Under the pieces are notes generated by a model that saw nothing but the letters and a program-made list of their open reading frames with translations, made no database searches and was not told where the DNA came from. A DNA stretch of 64,000 bases, from positions 1 to 64,000 of the forward strand of contig JBEKMO010000012.1 of assembly GCA_050008465.1 (NCBI GenBank), read 5' to 3'. Made by a program: the position numbers and the translations under genes. The stretch comes from Fen-330 sp050008465. Its GTDB lineage: Bacteria; Acidobacteriota; Terriglobia; Bryobacterales; Bryobacteraceae. Shown here piece after piece: positions 43,754-52,800 of this stretch. The first letter of the stretch is position 1. Each line of letters starts with the position of its first letter.

Positions 43754-44323
43754 ATGTCACTGAGCCTCTACCGCAGGCATTCCCGAGTCCCCGGAAAGTG
43801 CGCGGGCGGCCACCAGCCCGATGCGCAAACCTACGAAAGCGACGAACGTCGCAGGGCCTGGAAGAGGTGTTCCTGTCCCATCTATGCGAGCGGAACCATC
43901 GGCGGGCACTTCCGGCGCGTGAATACCAAGCAAGTGGTTTGGGATGAGGCGAAGGTCGTGGCGGCGAGTTGGGAGGCGGCAGGAGCTTGGCCAGAAGTCC
44001 CGCCAGCCCGACCGGGTGGGCGAGTGATCAGCGAATTGATCGGAACGGACTTTCCGAACACGTGGTGGCTCAGAGTCGAGTACACGAATTTCGGCGATCC
44101 TCTTCGGAAGACCGTTGCTGTCGCGGAGGTGGAGGTTCGGGATTCCGAGATCTGCAAGGTGCGCTATAGCCATCATGAGGATCATGTCCGCGCCACACCG
44201 CACGGGATTTGGCAACCGCCAGTTCAGATTGCCCACAAGGAATTGGATCGGCTGAGAAACGACCTTGAGCGGGCCGCCACTCTCGTCTGGGGGATCGCAG
44301 GCCAGGAAGGCGAGGATGGATGA
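43754..44323 (+). CDS. Integrase-like N-terminal domain fused to an unknown domain, copy 2
   Basis: A 189-residue paralogue of the genes at 21127 and 49146. Residues 1-75 are almost identical to both, whereas the second half has diverged strongly (WWLRVEYTNFGDPLRKTVAV, VRYSHHEDHVRATPHGIW, RLRNDLERAATLVWGI) while keeping the same pattern of conserved positions. That contrast suggests the unknown domain is under selection as a protein and that the N-terminal half is homogenised or constrained at DNA level. Its stop overlaps the next start by ATGA, so the cargo is translationally coupled to it. It has no catalytic recombinase residues. Confidence 0.75.
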   Translation: MSLSLYRRHSRVPGKCAGGHQPDAQTYESDERRRAWKRCSCPIYASGTIGGHFRRVNTKQVVWDEAKVVAASWEAAGAWPEVPPARPGGRVISELIGTDFPNTWWLRVEYTNFGDPLRKTVAVAEVEVRDSEICKVRYSHHEDHVRATPHGIWQPPVQIAHKELDRLRNDLERAATLVWGIAGQEGEDG

Positions 44324-45639
44324 GGAACGGCGGAGTGGACCCTGTTGAGCGCCAGATCGAACTGGCATTCCAGCCCGGGGTGTACATCCACGACCGCATG
44401 TGTTTCTCATTCGTGAGCGGCCTTGAGGCGATCGCGGCCGACATCGCGAAGCTCGTCATAGCGGAGCCGGCCCGCGCCGTCGCCTTGTACGACACCCTTC
44501 TGGCAGGCTGTCATGAGAAGGCAGGTGAACTCGACGACTCGAGCGGCAGCTTCGGGCAGTACGTCGGTGGACTCATCTGCGGATGGATACTGGCCAGGCA
44601 AGCGGCGGGGGCCGACGCGGACAAGACGGCGGGCAGGCTGGTGGCATGGATGGACGACGACTCCTACGCGTTCTGTTACCGGATCGAAGCGGACGTCGCG
44701 AGAGCGTTTGACCAGACCGGACTGGCTGCGTTCGAGAAGCAGGTCAGATCGCGATTCGAGGCAGCGTCGTCAGGGCAAACAGCCGACTATCCGCGCCGGC
44801 AGTGGAGCGGCGTCCTGCGGGCGATCTATCTGGAGCAGAAGAACCCAGCGGCCTACGTGGCTCTCGCGGAACAGACTAAGCTCACAGCGCAGGACTGCCA
44901 CGCCGTAGCCACGCTGCTCGCGGCGGATGACAAACCGGAGGACGCGCTGGACTGGGTTGAACGCGGGCTCGTCCTCGCGGGGACACTTCCGGGAGCCGGC
45001 TACGATCTCACAAGGCTGCAACGCGAGCTGTGGGTCAGGCTCGGCCGCGGAGAGGAGGCGCTGGCCGCCGCCTGGGCCGACTTCCAGGACCGGCCGAGTA
45101 AGTATGCGTACGAGGAGCTCGCGAAGTACGTGCGCGAGAGCGAACGCCCGGCATGGCACGCGAAGGCCATGGACGTGGCGAAGGGCGCCGACCTCGGCTG
45201 CCTCATCGAGTTGTTCGTCGAGACCGACGAACTCGAACGCCTCACGGAATTGGTGAGCGGCACGACCGATGAGACCCTCGAACAACTGAGCCACTACTAT
45301 TCTGAGCCAGCCGCCGAGCAACTCCAGGAAATCCAGCCGGGGCTCGCCGCTCGCCTGTGGCGTGCTCAAGGGATGCGCATCGTCAACGCGGGCAAGAGCA
45401 GGCACTACGATGCCGCCATTTCGGATTTCGAGCGCGCCAAAAGCTGCTACGAGCGGGCTGGGCTCGGCGCCGAGTGGGAGGAGACTGTGCGCCAGGTGCG
45501 CGCCCGCCACTCCCGGAAGACCGGGTTCAGGCCCGGCTTCGAAGCGTTGGTGGCGGGCTCGCGCCGAACCCGCCAGGCGTCCTTTCTCGAGCGCGCCAAG
45601 ACGCGCTGGGCCGGCCGTCAGGGGAGAGACGATTCATGA
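44320..45639 (+). CDS. DUF6880-like helical repeat protein
   Basis: A 439-residue, mostly helical protein. The segment LYDTLLAGCHEKAGELDDSS with FGQYVGGLICGWILARQAAG after it, followed by LVAWMDDDSYAFCYRIEADV, resembles the family I recall as DUF6880. The second half has TPR-like helical repeats (DALDWVERGLVLA, YDAAISDFERAKSCYERAG). No enzymatic motif is visible. It starts inside the stop of the integrase-like gene and overlaps the following gene by another ATGA, so the three are made together. The function is unknown; its placement as island cargo allows a defence or host-interaction role. Confidence 0.7.
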   Translation: MRNGGVDPVERQIELAFQPGVYIHDRMCFSFVSGLEAIAADIAKLVIAEPARAVALYDTLLAGCHEKAGELDDSSGSFGQYVGGLICGWILARQAAGADADKTAGRLVAWMDDDSYAFCYRIEADVARAFDQTGLAAFEKQVRSRFEAASSGQTADYPRRQWSGVLRAIYLEQKNPAAYVALAEQTKLTAQDCHAVATLLAADDKPEDALDWVERGLVLAGTLPGAGYDLTRLQRELWVRLGRGEEALAAAWADFQDRPSKYAYEELAKYVRESERPAWHAKAMDVAKGADLGCLIELFVETDELERLTELVSGTTDETLEQLSHYYSEPAAEQLQEIQPGLAARLWRAQGMRIVNAGKSRHYDAAISDFERAKSCYERAGLGAEWEETVRQVRARHSRKTGFRPGFEALVAGSRRTRQASFLERAKTRWAGRQGRDDS

Positions 45640-46865
45640 CGAAGGGAAGCCGCGACAGCCTGGACGGGACCTCTCTGGAGCGACTCATCGCCGAGATCAC
45701 AGCCGAAACAGGCGGCGACGGTGAGCGGCTCCGCAGATTTCAGCAGGCCTGCGAGGAGAACATTGCCCTGCCCTGCGAAGCCTCAGTCATCGGGGAGCCG
45801 GTAACAGTGATGGAGTTCGGCTTCGATGGAAACCAGAGGCGCGGGCTGACCGCGACCTGCCGGCGCGCGGATGGCTCCGTCTACGTCGTGGCGGCTTCCG
45901 AGGTGGTGATCTCTCCGCACGCGAAGGGTGTGCGCTACCTCGCCGCGTACCGCCAATGGATGGGACCTGCGCCCTTTTCAGCCGAGGCGGCGGCTCCTCG
46001 CCGTGACGGACCGCGACCCGGGAAGGCCGCAGCCACTCTCGACCTGCCCGACCGCGCCGAGTTGATCGTCCTGTCGGTGAAGCAGACGGCCGCTCGCTGC
46101 CGGCAAGTCGGAAGCGATCAGATCGTTACCCTTCGCGCCGGCCGCCTGTGGCAAGTAGTTCCAGGCGAAATCGCCGTGGTCAGGCCGCACAAACAGTGGC
46201 GCTACGCCGGCCACGTGTACCTCTCGGGCGAAATCCAATCCACTCGGCTGGATGCGGCGGCGCTGGGTCTGATCCCGCTGAAGCTCGAGGAACACGGTCT
46301 TTGGCAACCGGGCGAACACTACTGGGGCGAGGAGGGCGAACCGATCGAAGAATGGGCCAAGCCGATCATCGCTTGGGGCGCGCGGCCGGAAATCGAGATG
46401 GAACAGGTGCTGCCCGGCGCGGACTTGGATGATCCATTTTCCGATCCGATCGGAGAATCCAATGACCGCAAGGACTCCGGCGATGCCAAGGGAGCGTACA
46501 AGATCCTGATGGATCTTTGCCAGACCGATCTCCGCTGCCTCGACGCCCACGCCCATCTGGGCAACTTCGTGTTCGACCACCGGCCCGGGGACGCCATTCG
46601 TAACTATGAGGCAGGCTTCCGAATCGGAGAATTGTCGCTGCCAAGCAGTTTCGACGGCCTGCTTCCGTGGGGCTGGATCGACAACCGGCCGTTCTTGCGC
46701 TGCATGCACGGATATGGGTTGTGCCTCTGGCGCCTGGGCCGGTTCGAGGAGGCCGGGCGCATCTTCGACCGCATGCTGTGGCTGAACCCTTCCGACAACC
46801 AGGGCGTTCGCGGTCTGATCGGTGAGGTTCGCGCGAGGGTGGCTTGGGAGGTTGGGAACGACTGA
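45636..46865 (+). CDS. Tetratricopeptide-containing protein of unknown function
   Basis: A 409-residue protein starting at the ATG overlapping the previous stop. The N-terminal part (about 1-130) contains a small strand-rich domain (VTVMEFGFDGNQRRGLTATC, YVVAASEVVISPHAKGVRYL). The middle has a second strand-rich domain (LIVLSVKQTAARCRQVGSDQ, VTLRAGRLWQVVPGEIAVVR). The C-terminal third is TPR-like (GAYKILMDLCQTDLRCLDAH, HGYGLCLWRLGRFEEAGRIF). No membrane segment or catalytic motif is recognised. It closes the three-gene coupled operon of island B. Confidence 0.7.
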   Translation: MTKGSRDSLDGTSLERLIAEITAETGGDGERLRRFQQACEENIALPCEASVIGEPVTVMEFGFDGNQRRGLTATCRRADGSVYVVAASEVVISPHAKGVRYLAAYRQWMGPAPFSAEAAAPRRDGPRPGKAAATLDLPDRAELIVLSVKQTAARCRQVGSDQIVTLRAGRLWQVVPGEIAVVRPHKQWRYAGHVYLSGEIQSTRLDAAALGLIPLKLEEHGLWQPGEHYWGEEGEPIEEWAKPIIAWGARPEIEMEQVLPGADLDDPFSDPIGESNDRKDSGDAKGAYKILMDLCQTDLRCLDAHAHLGNFVFDHRPGDAIRNYEAGFRIGELSLPSSFDGLLPWGWIDNRPFLRCMHGYGLCLWRLGRFEEAGRIFDRMLWLNPSDNQGVRGLIGEVRARVAWEVGND

Positions 46866-46878
46866 AGCGCGGCACTGC

Positions 46879-47802
46879 CTAATCGCCAATTCCGAGTACA
46901 TCACCGAGTCCTGCTACCAAGGCGGAGCGTTTCGCCGCATCCAGTTTCGCCAGATTCTCAAGCCGCCAACGGACAGCCGGCAGCGCTTCGGCGCCGGGCA
47001 GGTCCAGCAGGTTCCATTCGGGCTCGCCGCGCTTGACGGTCATCAGGAACCGGCGGTGATCCTGAGGCATGCCGCCGACGATAGCGCCAATCAGGTCTTC
47101 GCGCGTATGCTGGAGTGCATCCAAAGACACCGGCGTGCCGGTCAGGCCGGCGAAGCCCCTGCCGAACTCCGCCGTGATGTCGAGCCGCACCGGCGCGAGC
47201 ACTTCCGCGAATGGCCGGTTATGGCTGAGCAGGTAGACTATGAACGCCTTGCGCAACTCGTTGCTGATGCCCTCGTTCGCCAGCAATTCCCGAACGTCGA
47301 ACAGATCGCGGGGATGCTGGCGATCCAGCGCAGCCACGATCTTGCCCGCGTAGAGGTCTGGGAAACTGACAACCTGAATCTCGGCGAATCCGAAGCGATC
47401 TTCCACGCGGGGCGAGACGGACATCAATAGCGGCTCGTAGACGCACCCCCGCAAGACGGGGGTAACTTCGACCTTTATCTGCACGGCATCAGCGCGCACG
47501 AAGAGCTTGGTGATGCAGTTTTCGCCCTGTGGCGCGCTCCGACTCACAGTGGCGCCACGGATTCCCACCTCAATACTGCCTGCAATCCGGCGCATAGCGG
47601 CGTCGATCTCTTGGAGCGACGCGTTCCGGTCAGTCACGGGCACATAGGTCAAGTCGATATCCACAGACAAGCGAGGCATGTTCCGAACGAAGAGGTTGAT
47701 CGCCGTGCCGCCTTTGAGAGCAAAGCAGGTTTCGACCGCGACGAGCGGAAGCGTGCGCATCACCAACGCGACCTGACGGCGATACAGGTCAGGCTCGGGC
47801 AT
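46879..47802 (-). CDS. AbiEii-family nucleotidyltransferase toxin
   Basis: A 307-residue AbiEii/AbiGii-type protein, the toxin of type IV toxin-antitoxin and abortive-infection systems, which transfers nucleotides to tRNA acceptor ends in characterised members. The catalytic region is CFALKGGTAINLFVRNMPRL with VDIDLTYVPV (GG...DxD). The downstream stretches FPDLYAGKIVAALDRQHPRD and LFDVRELL are family hallmarks. Its start overlaps the AbiEi gene end by 14 bp. It sits near the right end of island B, where it would be lost with the island and so could stabilise it. Confidence 0.9.
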   Translation of the reverse strand: MPEPDLYRRQVALVMRTLPLVAVETCFALKGGTAINLFVRNMPRLSVDIDLTYVPVTDRNASLQEIDAAMRRIAGSIEVGIRGATVSRSAPQGENCITKLFVRADAVQIKVEVTPVLRGCVYEPLLMSVSPRVEDRFGFAEIQVVSFPDLYAGKIVAALDRQHPRDLFDVRELLANEGISNELRKAFIVYLLSHNRPFAEVLAPVRLDITAEFGRGFAGLTGTPVSLDALQHTREDLIGAIVGGMPQDHRRFLMTVKRGEPEWNLLDLPGAEALPAVRWRLENLAKLDAAKRSALVAGLGDVLGIGD

Positions 47803-48649
47803 CGAGATCCCCCGGCACGGTAATGTTGTACTTCGTATCGAGCCTGCCGCCGCGGACGAGCATGCGCTTTCCGCACCCCAGGTCGATACCGCTGCGATCC
47901 AGCTTTTTCAGCCAAGCGTGGCCGTGCCGCTCAGCGAACCACAGGAACAAGCGCTTGACCTTGATGCTGCGGCAATCCGCGAGCAGCCTCTGAAGCGACC
48001 GTGGTCTTAGGTTTCGTAGTCCCTCCACCAACATGTCGGCTTGGTGGAAAGTCTCGCGCTGCGGAAGCTCGTTGAGCAGTTCGAGAATAGCGCGCTCCGG
48101 CGCCGACATTACCAACGGCCACTCCTGCTGTCCCCAGGGTTGCCGGATGAAGCCGCGCTGAGCCAGTTCCCTATCGGGGACAGCGGGAAGACTCCCACAT
48201 GCCATTCCCTCCTTGAAGAGTGTTCTCGAGCTGTGAAACACTAATCTCGCGTCGAGTTTCAGCTTGGGCGCCCAGCCCGGCAGGGCCTCATTGCCGTAGA
48301 GGTGGAGTTCCCTCGGACCCGAGAGCGCAAGATAGTGCGCGAATCCCTGCTGCTCCAGTGCCGACCGGCCGCCCACAACGACGGGGCGATCGAGCAGCAT
48401 CTGGAGAGAAATGACGACGCTCTGCCAGAGGAGGTGTTTCTCATCCCCGGGCTTTTGGAGCCAAGCGGGCGGACGGCGGTACACCGCGCGCGCGAGCTGT
48501 TCCAGCCAACCGTGCCTGAGGTACTTGCTGCGGAGGGCAGTAGAGAAGCCCTGTTCTTCTAGCCATGCCGCGTCGACCAGCAGTCCCTCCGGAAGGTGGT
48601 GTTGTAGCCAGTTTAGTTTTGCCGCTCTTTGCGTACCCACAGCTAGCAA
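47789..48649 (-). CDS. AbiEi-family antitoxin
   Basis: A 286-residue protein with the AbiEi layout: an N-terminal winged helix (LPEGLLVDAAWLEEQGFSTA, LRSKYLRHGWLEQLARAVYR) that binds the operon promoter, and a larger C-terminal domain (MSAPERAILELLNELPQRET) that neutralises AbiEii. It is first in the two-gene operon, as usual. The start is uncertain: TTG at 48649 gives the longest frame, and a GTG four codons later is equally plausible. Confidence 0.85.
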   Translation of the reverse strand: MLAVGTQRAAKLNWLQHHLPEGLLVDAAWLEEQGFSTALRSKYLRHGWLEQLARAVYRRPPAWLQKPGDEKHLLWQSVVISLQMLLDRPVVVGGRSALEQQGFAHYLALSGPRELHLYGNEALPGWAPKLKLDARLVFHSSRTLFKEGMACGSLPAVPDRELAQRGFIRQPWGQQEWPLVMSAPERAILELLNELPQRETFHQADMLVEGLRNLRPRSLQRLLADCRSIKVKRLFLWFAERHGHAWLKKLDRSGIDLGCGKRMLVRGGRLDTKYNITVPGDLDARA

Positions 48650-48947
48650 AATAGCGCATCTATAAACCAGTGTGCAAGTTTAAGGGAACTTTCAAGAGCC
48701 TAGCCTGTGGTTCGTATATGGCCGCATTCATAAACCCGGCGTACCTGAGGAGGGCGTCTGCTGCTGGCCGCCGCGAAGACCGGAGGCGTACAGCGACTGG
48801 ATGTCGAGGGTGATGGTGCCCTGACGAAGGGTGGCCGTCCAGTTGAAGACTCCGATCACACGGGGGAACCGCCACCAGCCTGCCTCCCCACAGTCTTGCC
48901 GGGACCCTCAGGGTTTGGGACGGGAATACAGAGCCATTGCTCTCCCC
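48650..48947. other. Non-coding stretch with a possible minus-strand gene remnant
   Basis: Between the AbiEi start and the right-end block I see no complete gene. On the minus strand around 48750-48890 one frame reads FPRVIGVFNWTATLRQGTIT followed by LDIQSLYASGLRGGQQ, which looks like protein but ends quickly. It may be the tail of a lost gene; I cannot identify it. Confidence 0.35.
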
Positions 48948-49044
48948 CAGGTGCAGCCAGGTGCAACGATGTAGAGGATCTGGAGGATTGGGAGGATTCA
49001 GAGGATCGCAGGCTGAATAACTTGCGTGTTTTCAACGTGGCTTC
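48948..49044 (+). repeat. Right-end block of island B
   Basis: The 97-nt counterpart of 43522-43618, with tandem 10-mers CAGGTGCAGC and CAGGTGCAAC and the three GAGGATNNN 9-mers. There are scattered substitutions (for example ATCGCAGGCTG where the others have AACGCAGGTTG) but no length change. Confidence 0.85.
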
Positions 49045-49069
49045 AGGGTTCGAATCTCTCTCTCCGCCA
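49045..49069 (+). repeat. att core copy 3, with a 2-nt deletion
   Basis: Matches the tRNA-Ser 3' end except that one CC dinucleotide is missing (AATCTCTC for AATCCCTCTC), giving 25 nt. This is the only altered core of the four and might block or mark the B/C junction. Confidence 0.9.
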
Positions 49070-49145
49070 CTTTGTTTTCAATAAGTTACAGACAATTCAA
49101 ACGAATTCGTGGGGAATGGTGGGTAATGATGTTAGGATATAGAGC
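49070..49145 (+). promoter_or_regulatory. Left-end leader of island C
   Basis: The same 76-nt length as in island A and nearly the same sequence (CTTTGTTTTCAATAAGTTAC to TTAGGATA), with a few substitutions (ACAGACAATTC, CGAATTCG). It separates the core from integrase-like gene 3. Confidence 0.5.
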
Positions 49146-49727
49146 ATGTCGCTGAGTCTCTACCGCAGGCATTCGCGAGTTCCAGGCAGGTGCGCGGGCG
49201 GCCACCAGCCCGATGCGCAGACCTACGAAAGCGACGAACGTCGCAGGGCCTGGAAGGGGTGTTCCTGTCCCATCTATGCGAGTGGGACGATCGGGGGCCA
49301 GTTCCGGCGTGTCAACACGAAGCGGGTGGTTTGGGACGAGGCTAAGGCGGTGGCAGCAGGATGGGAATCCGCCGGCGCTTGGCCGACGGCGGCGCCCAAG
49401 CGACCGGGCGGCCGAATTATCACCGAACTGGTCGAAACAGAATTCCCGAACCGTTGGCGGCTAAGCGTCGAATGCACAGACTTCGCTGAGCCTCTTCGCA
49501 GGACTATCGCTGTCGCCAACGTGGAGATTCAGGACTCGAAGATCTCCGATCTTCGCTACAGCCATCATGAGGAGTACACGCGTACCACCCCGTACGGCAT
49601 CTGGCAATCGCCATTTCGTGTTGTCCACGGTGGATCGGAGCAACTGAAGGACGAGCTGATGCGAGCCGCCGTGTTGGTGTTGGGCATGGCGATTCAGGTC
49701 CCTCGCGTGGCCGGCAATCGAGAGTGA
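49146..49727 (+). CDS. Integrase-like N-terminal domain fused to an unknown domain, copy 3
   Basis: A 193-residue paralogue, close to copy 1 over its whole length (RWRLSVECTDFAEPLRRT, LRYSHHEEYTRTTPYGIW, GGSEQLKDELMRAAVLVLGM) and to copy 2 mainly in the first 75 residues. The extreme C-terminus differs from copy 1 after GMAI, showing that the tail is not conserved. It lies 76 bp after att core copy 3 and 158 bp before the helicase gene, with no overlap to cargo. Confidence 0.75.
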   Translation: MSLSLYRRHSRVPGRCAGGHQPDAQTYESDERRRAWKGCSCPIYASGTIGGQFRRVNTKRVVWDEAKAVAAGWESAGAWPTAAPKRPGGRIITELVETEFPNRWRLSVECTDFAEPLRRTIAVANVEIQDSKISDLRYSHHEEYTRTTPYGIWQSPFRVVHGGSEQLKDELMRAAVLVLGMAIQVPRVAGNRE

Positions 49728-49885
49728 GTGCAACCGAATCCGTCCGCGCATTCCTCCCTGTTTACTGCGAAACCAGGCGCGAAGAGAGCTGCTGGTGGGT
49801 TCAGGTACGGCCGAAGCAGGCGGATTGCGGGGTTGGCGCTCCGCCAGCCCGGAGCGCGCCGCCTGCGATACTGTAGAAGTCCCGT

Positions 49886-52800
49886 ATGCTCCAGGACAAG
49901 ATTCGGCAACTCCTTTCCGAAAAGCCGGGGCTGAGAGCGCAGCAGATTGCCGAAGCACTGGGAATCGACAGGACGCAAGTGGTTACCACGCTGCACGGGG
50001 CTCTGGCTGGCGAGGTCGCTCAGGACAACGCCTATCGTTGGTGGCTCAAAGTGGGGGGACCGCAGGCGCCGGGAGGCGCGCCGGCGCCGCGGACTTTCCT
50101 TGCGAATCTCTGCCGGTACTACCTCGAGTGCCTGGCGCACGAAAGCGGCTCGGGCATCAGTATTGTCACGGCGAATGCGGCCGACTACGTTCCTCTGAGT
50201 GCACTTCCGTTCGCCTGTTCCGCCGGGAAACCGCCGGCCGCCGATCGTGCCGCGAAGAGAATGGTGCAGAAGGTCCGGCGGGAAAAAGGCCAGCTCACGT
50301 TGTATGTCGGCTACGCGATCCGGCTTCGAACCATCCGGCTGAGAAACGAGGAGGAGACGCGGATCGAGCCGGTCCTGCTGTATCCGATCGAGGAAACACC
50401 CGAGGGGAACCTGGACTCGATCCGGCCGGCTAGTGGCGTTCCGCTTTTCAATCTCGAAGTCCTTAAGAGCCTGCCTGCGGCCGATAGCGGCAATATCATC
50501 GACGAAGCCATCCATCTGACCGAAGAGCTCGGCCTCGCCAATACGGACGACGACCTGCCGCAATGGGACGAAATCGTTTTGCGGCTACAGCGGTGCCGGC
50601 CGGAGTGGGAATGGCAGGAGGACCTCAATCCCTACGCTCTCTCCACCGGCCTCTCGTTCTCGGAATTGAGGGCGCCGGGGATCTATAACCGCGCGGTGCT
50701 TTTCGCCGGCGCGCGCTCGCCGTTTACCTACGGGCTCGAGATCGAACTGCGCAAGCTGGCGCAGCTCGGGGAGGAAGCGATCCGCGACACCGCACTGGGA
50801 CTGTGGTTGCGCGACGCGGACATCGAGGCCGCGCCGCTCGAAGACCGGCCCATTCTCGAAGTCCTGCCGCTGAACACCGAGCAGCGGCAATCCGTCGTTC
50901 AGGGCCTGAGCGCACCGCTCACGGTGGTGACCGGGCCTCCGGGCACGGGAAAATCGCAAGTGGTCGTTTCGCTGCTGGCCAATATGGCCTGGCAGGGCGC
51001 GAGCGTCTTGTTCTCGAGCAAGAACAACCACGCGGTGGATGTGGTCGAGTCGCGCGTAAACGATTTGGGACCGTATCCCCTGCTGCTGCGCCTCGGCAAG
51101 GAGGAACACCACGCGCGCATCGCGCAGCATCTCACGGCTGCGCTCGCCGAGTCGTCCGGCGCGGACGATTCCGCCAGGTATGCCCGGCTGGCTCAGGCGC
51201 ACGACGAAGACCGCGCCCGGTTCCAGCGCGTTCAGCGGGACATCGCCGATGTGGTAGGTATACGTAACATGGTGGACGAGTTGGAGCGGGCGGCGGAGCC
51301 GGCCCGGGCCGCGTTCGGCGAAAAGCGATTCGGCGGGCTCCGGCTGCCTCATGCGGATGCCATCGGCCGGCGACTGGACGGGCTTGCAGCCGCGCTCGAC
51401 GGGGTTCGGGAATCGGGCCGGCCGGCGATGGTCCGATTGGTCTGGGACTCCGTGAAGGGCCGTCGTTTCGCGCGTCTCGCCGAAACCACGGCAGCGCTCC
51501 TGCCGGATGCGGAGCTGCTCGGCGTCGCACCTCCCGCCGGCCGGCCCGGAGAGGACAATCTGGCGGTCTGGGAGAGTTTTCATAGGACGCTTTCGGACCG
51601 GCTGGAGTGGGGCGCGCGCATCGAAGCCTACAAGCAGAGCCTGGAGCGGTTGCGCTCCGCCACGCCGATCGAGAACCTGGCGGCGGACCTCACCCGGATC
51701 GCCGGAGAATCGGCTCACGATTCGCTGGAGCTGTGGCAGTCCTGGCTCCGCCTGTGGCCCAGCCGGTGGAACCCGCAGCAGCGGAAACTGCTGAGCGAGT
51801 ACGTATCCTTGTTGCAGATGATCTCGAGCGGCGGCGACTACGACGAAGGCGCGGGCAGAAAGGTGTTCCGCCGCTATTACAGTCTGTTCCCCAAGGTCGC
51901 GAAACTCCTCCCGTGCTGGGCCGTGACTTCACTTTCCGCGCGGGGGCGCCTGCCGTTCGAACCTGGCTTCTTCGACCTGGTGGTAATCGACGAAGCGAGC
52001 CAGTGCGACATCGCGTCGGCGCTGCCGCTTCTGTTTCGGGCCCGCCGCGCCGTGATCATCGGCGATCCGCTGCAATTGAAGCACGTCAGCTCGATGGCTC
52101 CTCAACAGGACCGCCTGCTGCTCGCGGCGCACGGATTGGCGGAGGGACGCGCGGCCTGGGCGTATTCGGTGAACTCGCTGTTCGATCTCGCCCGCAGCCT
52201 TTCCCGCCACGAGGACATTGTGAACCTCAGGGATCACCACCGTTCGCACCGCGACATCATCGCCTTCTCAAACCGGCATTTCTATCGCGGAAAGCTTCGC
52301 ATTGCAACGGATCACGACGCCCTGAACCGTCCCCAACTCGCCGGACCTGCGGTGCGGTGGATCGACGTCCGAGGCAAAGTCGTGCGCCCCGCGGGCGGAG
52401 GCGCGCTGAATGCGATAGAAGCGGAGGCGGTGGTCGCGGAGCTGCGGAAGCTGATCGTCGCGCGGGGATACAACGGAGCGGCCGGCGTGGTCACGCCATT
52501 CCGGGCTCAAGCCAACCGGATCCGGATCCTGGTGCACCGGGACCAGGAACTCTCGCGGCGGTTGGCATCGCTCCAATTCGTGGTGGACACGGTGCACGGA
52601 TTCCAGGGCGACGAGCGCGACGTGATCTTCTTCTCTCCCGTAGTGTCCGCGGGCGTGGGAGAGAGCACGCTGCGGTTCCTGAAGAGTCACGGCAACCTAT
52701 TCAACGTGGCGGTCACGCGGGCCCGCTCGGAGCTGCTGGTGGTGGGCGACCGCCAGGCCGCGCTGGACTCCGGGGTCGATTACCTCGCCAGTTTTGCGCA

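Larger units (their letters stand above)
43646..49069 (+). mobile_element. Genomic island B (5.4 kb)
   Basis: Bounded by att core copies 2 and 3. Order: left-end leader, integrase-like gene 2, two coupled genes of unknown function, then an AbiEii/AbiEi pair on the other strand next to the right end. This is the most compact of the three islands, which makes it the clearest view of the minimal element. Confidence 0.8.
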
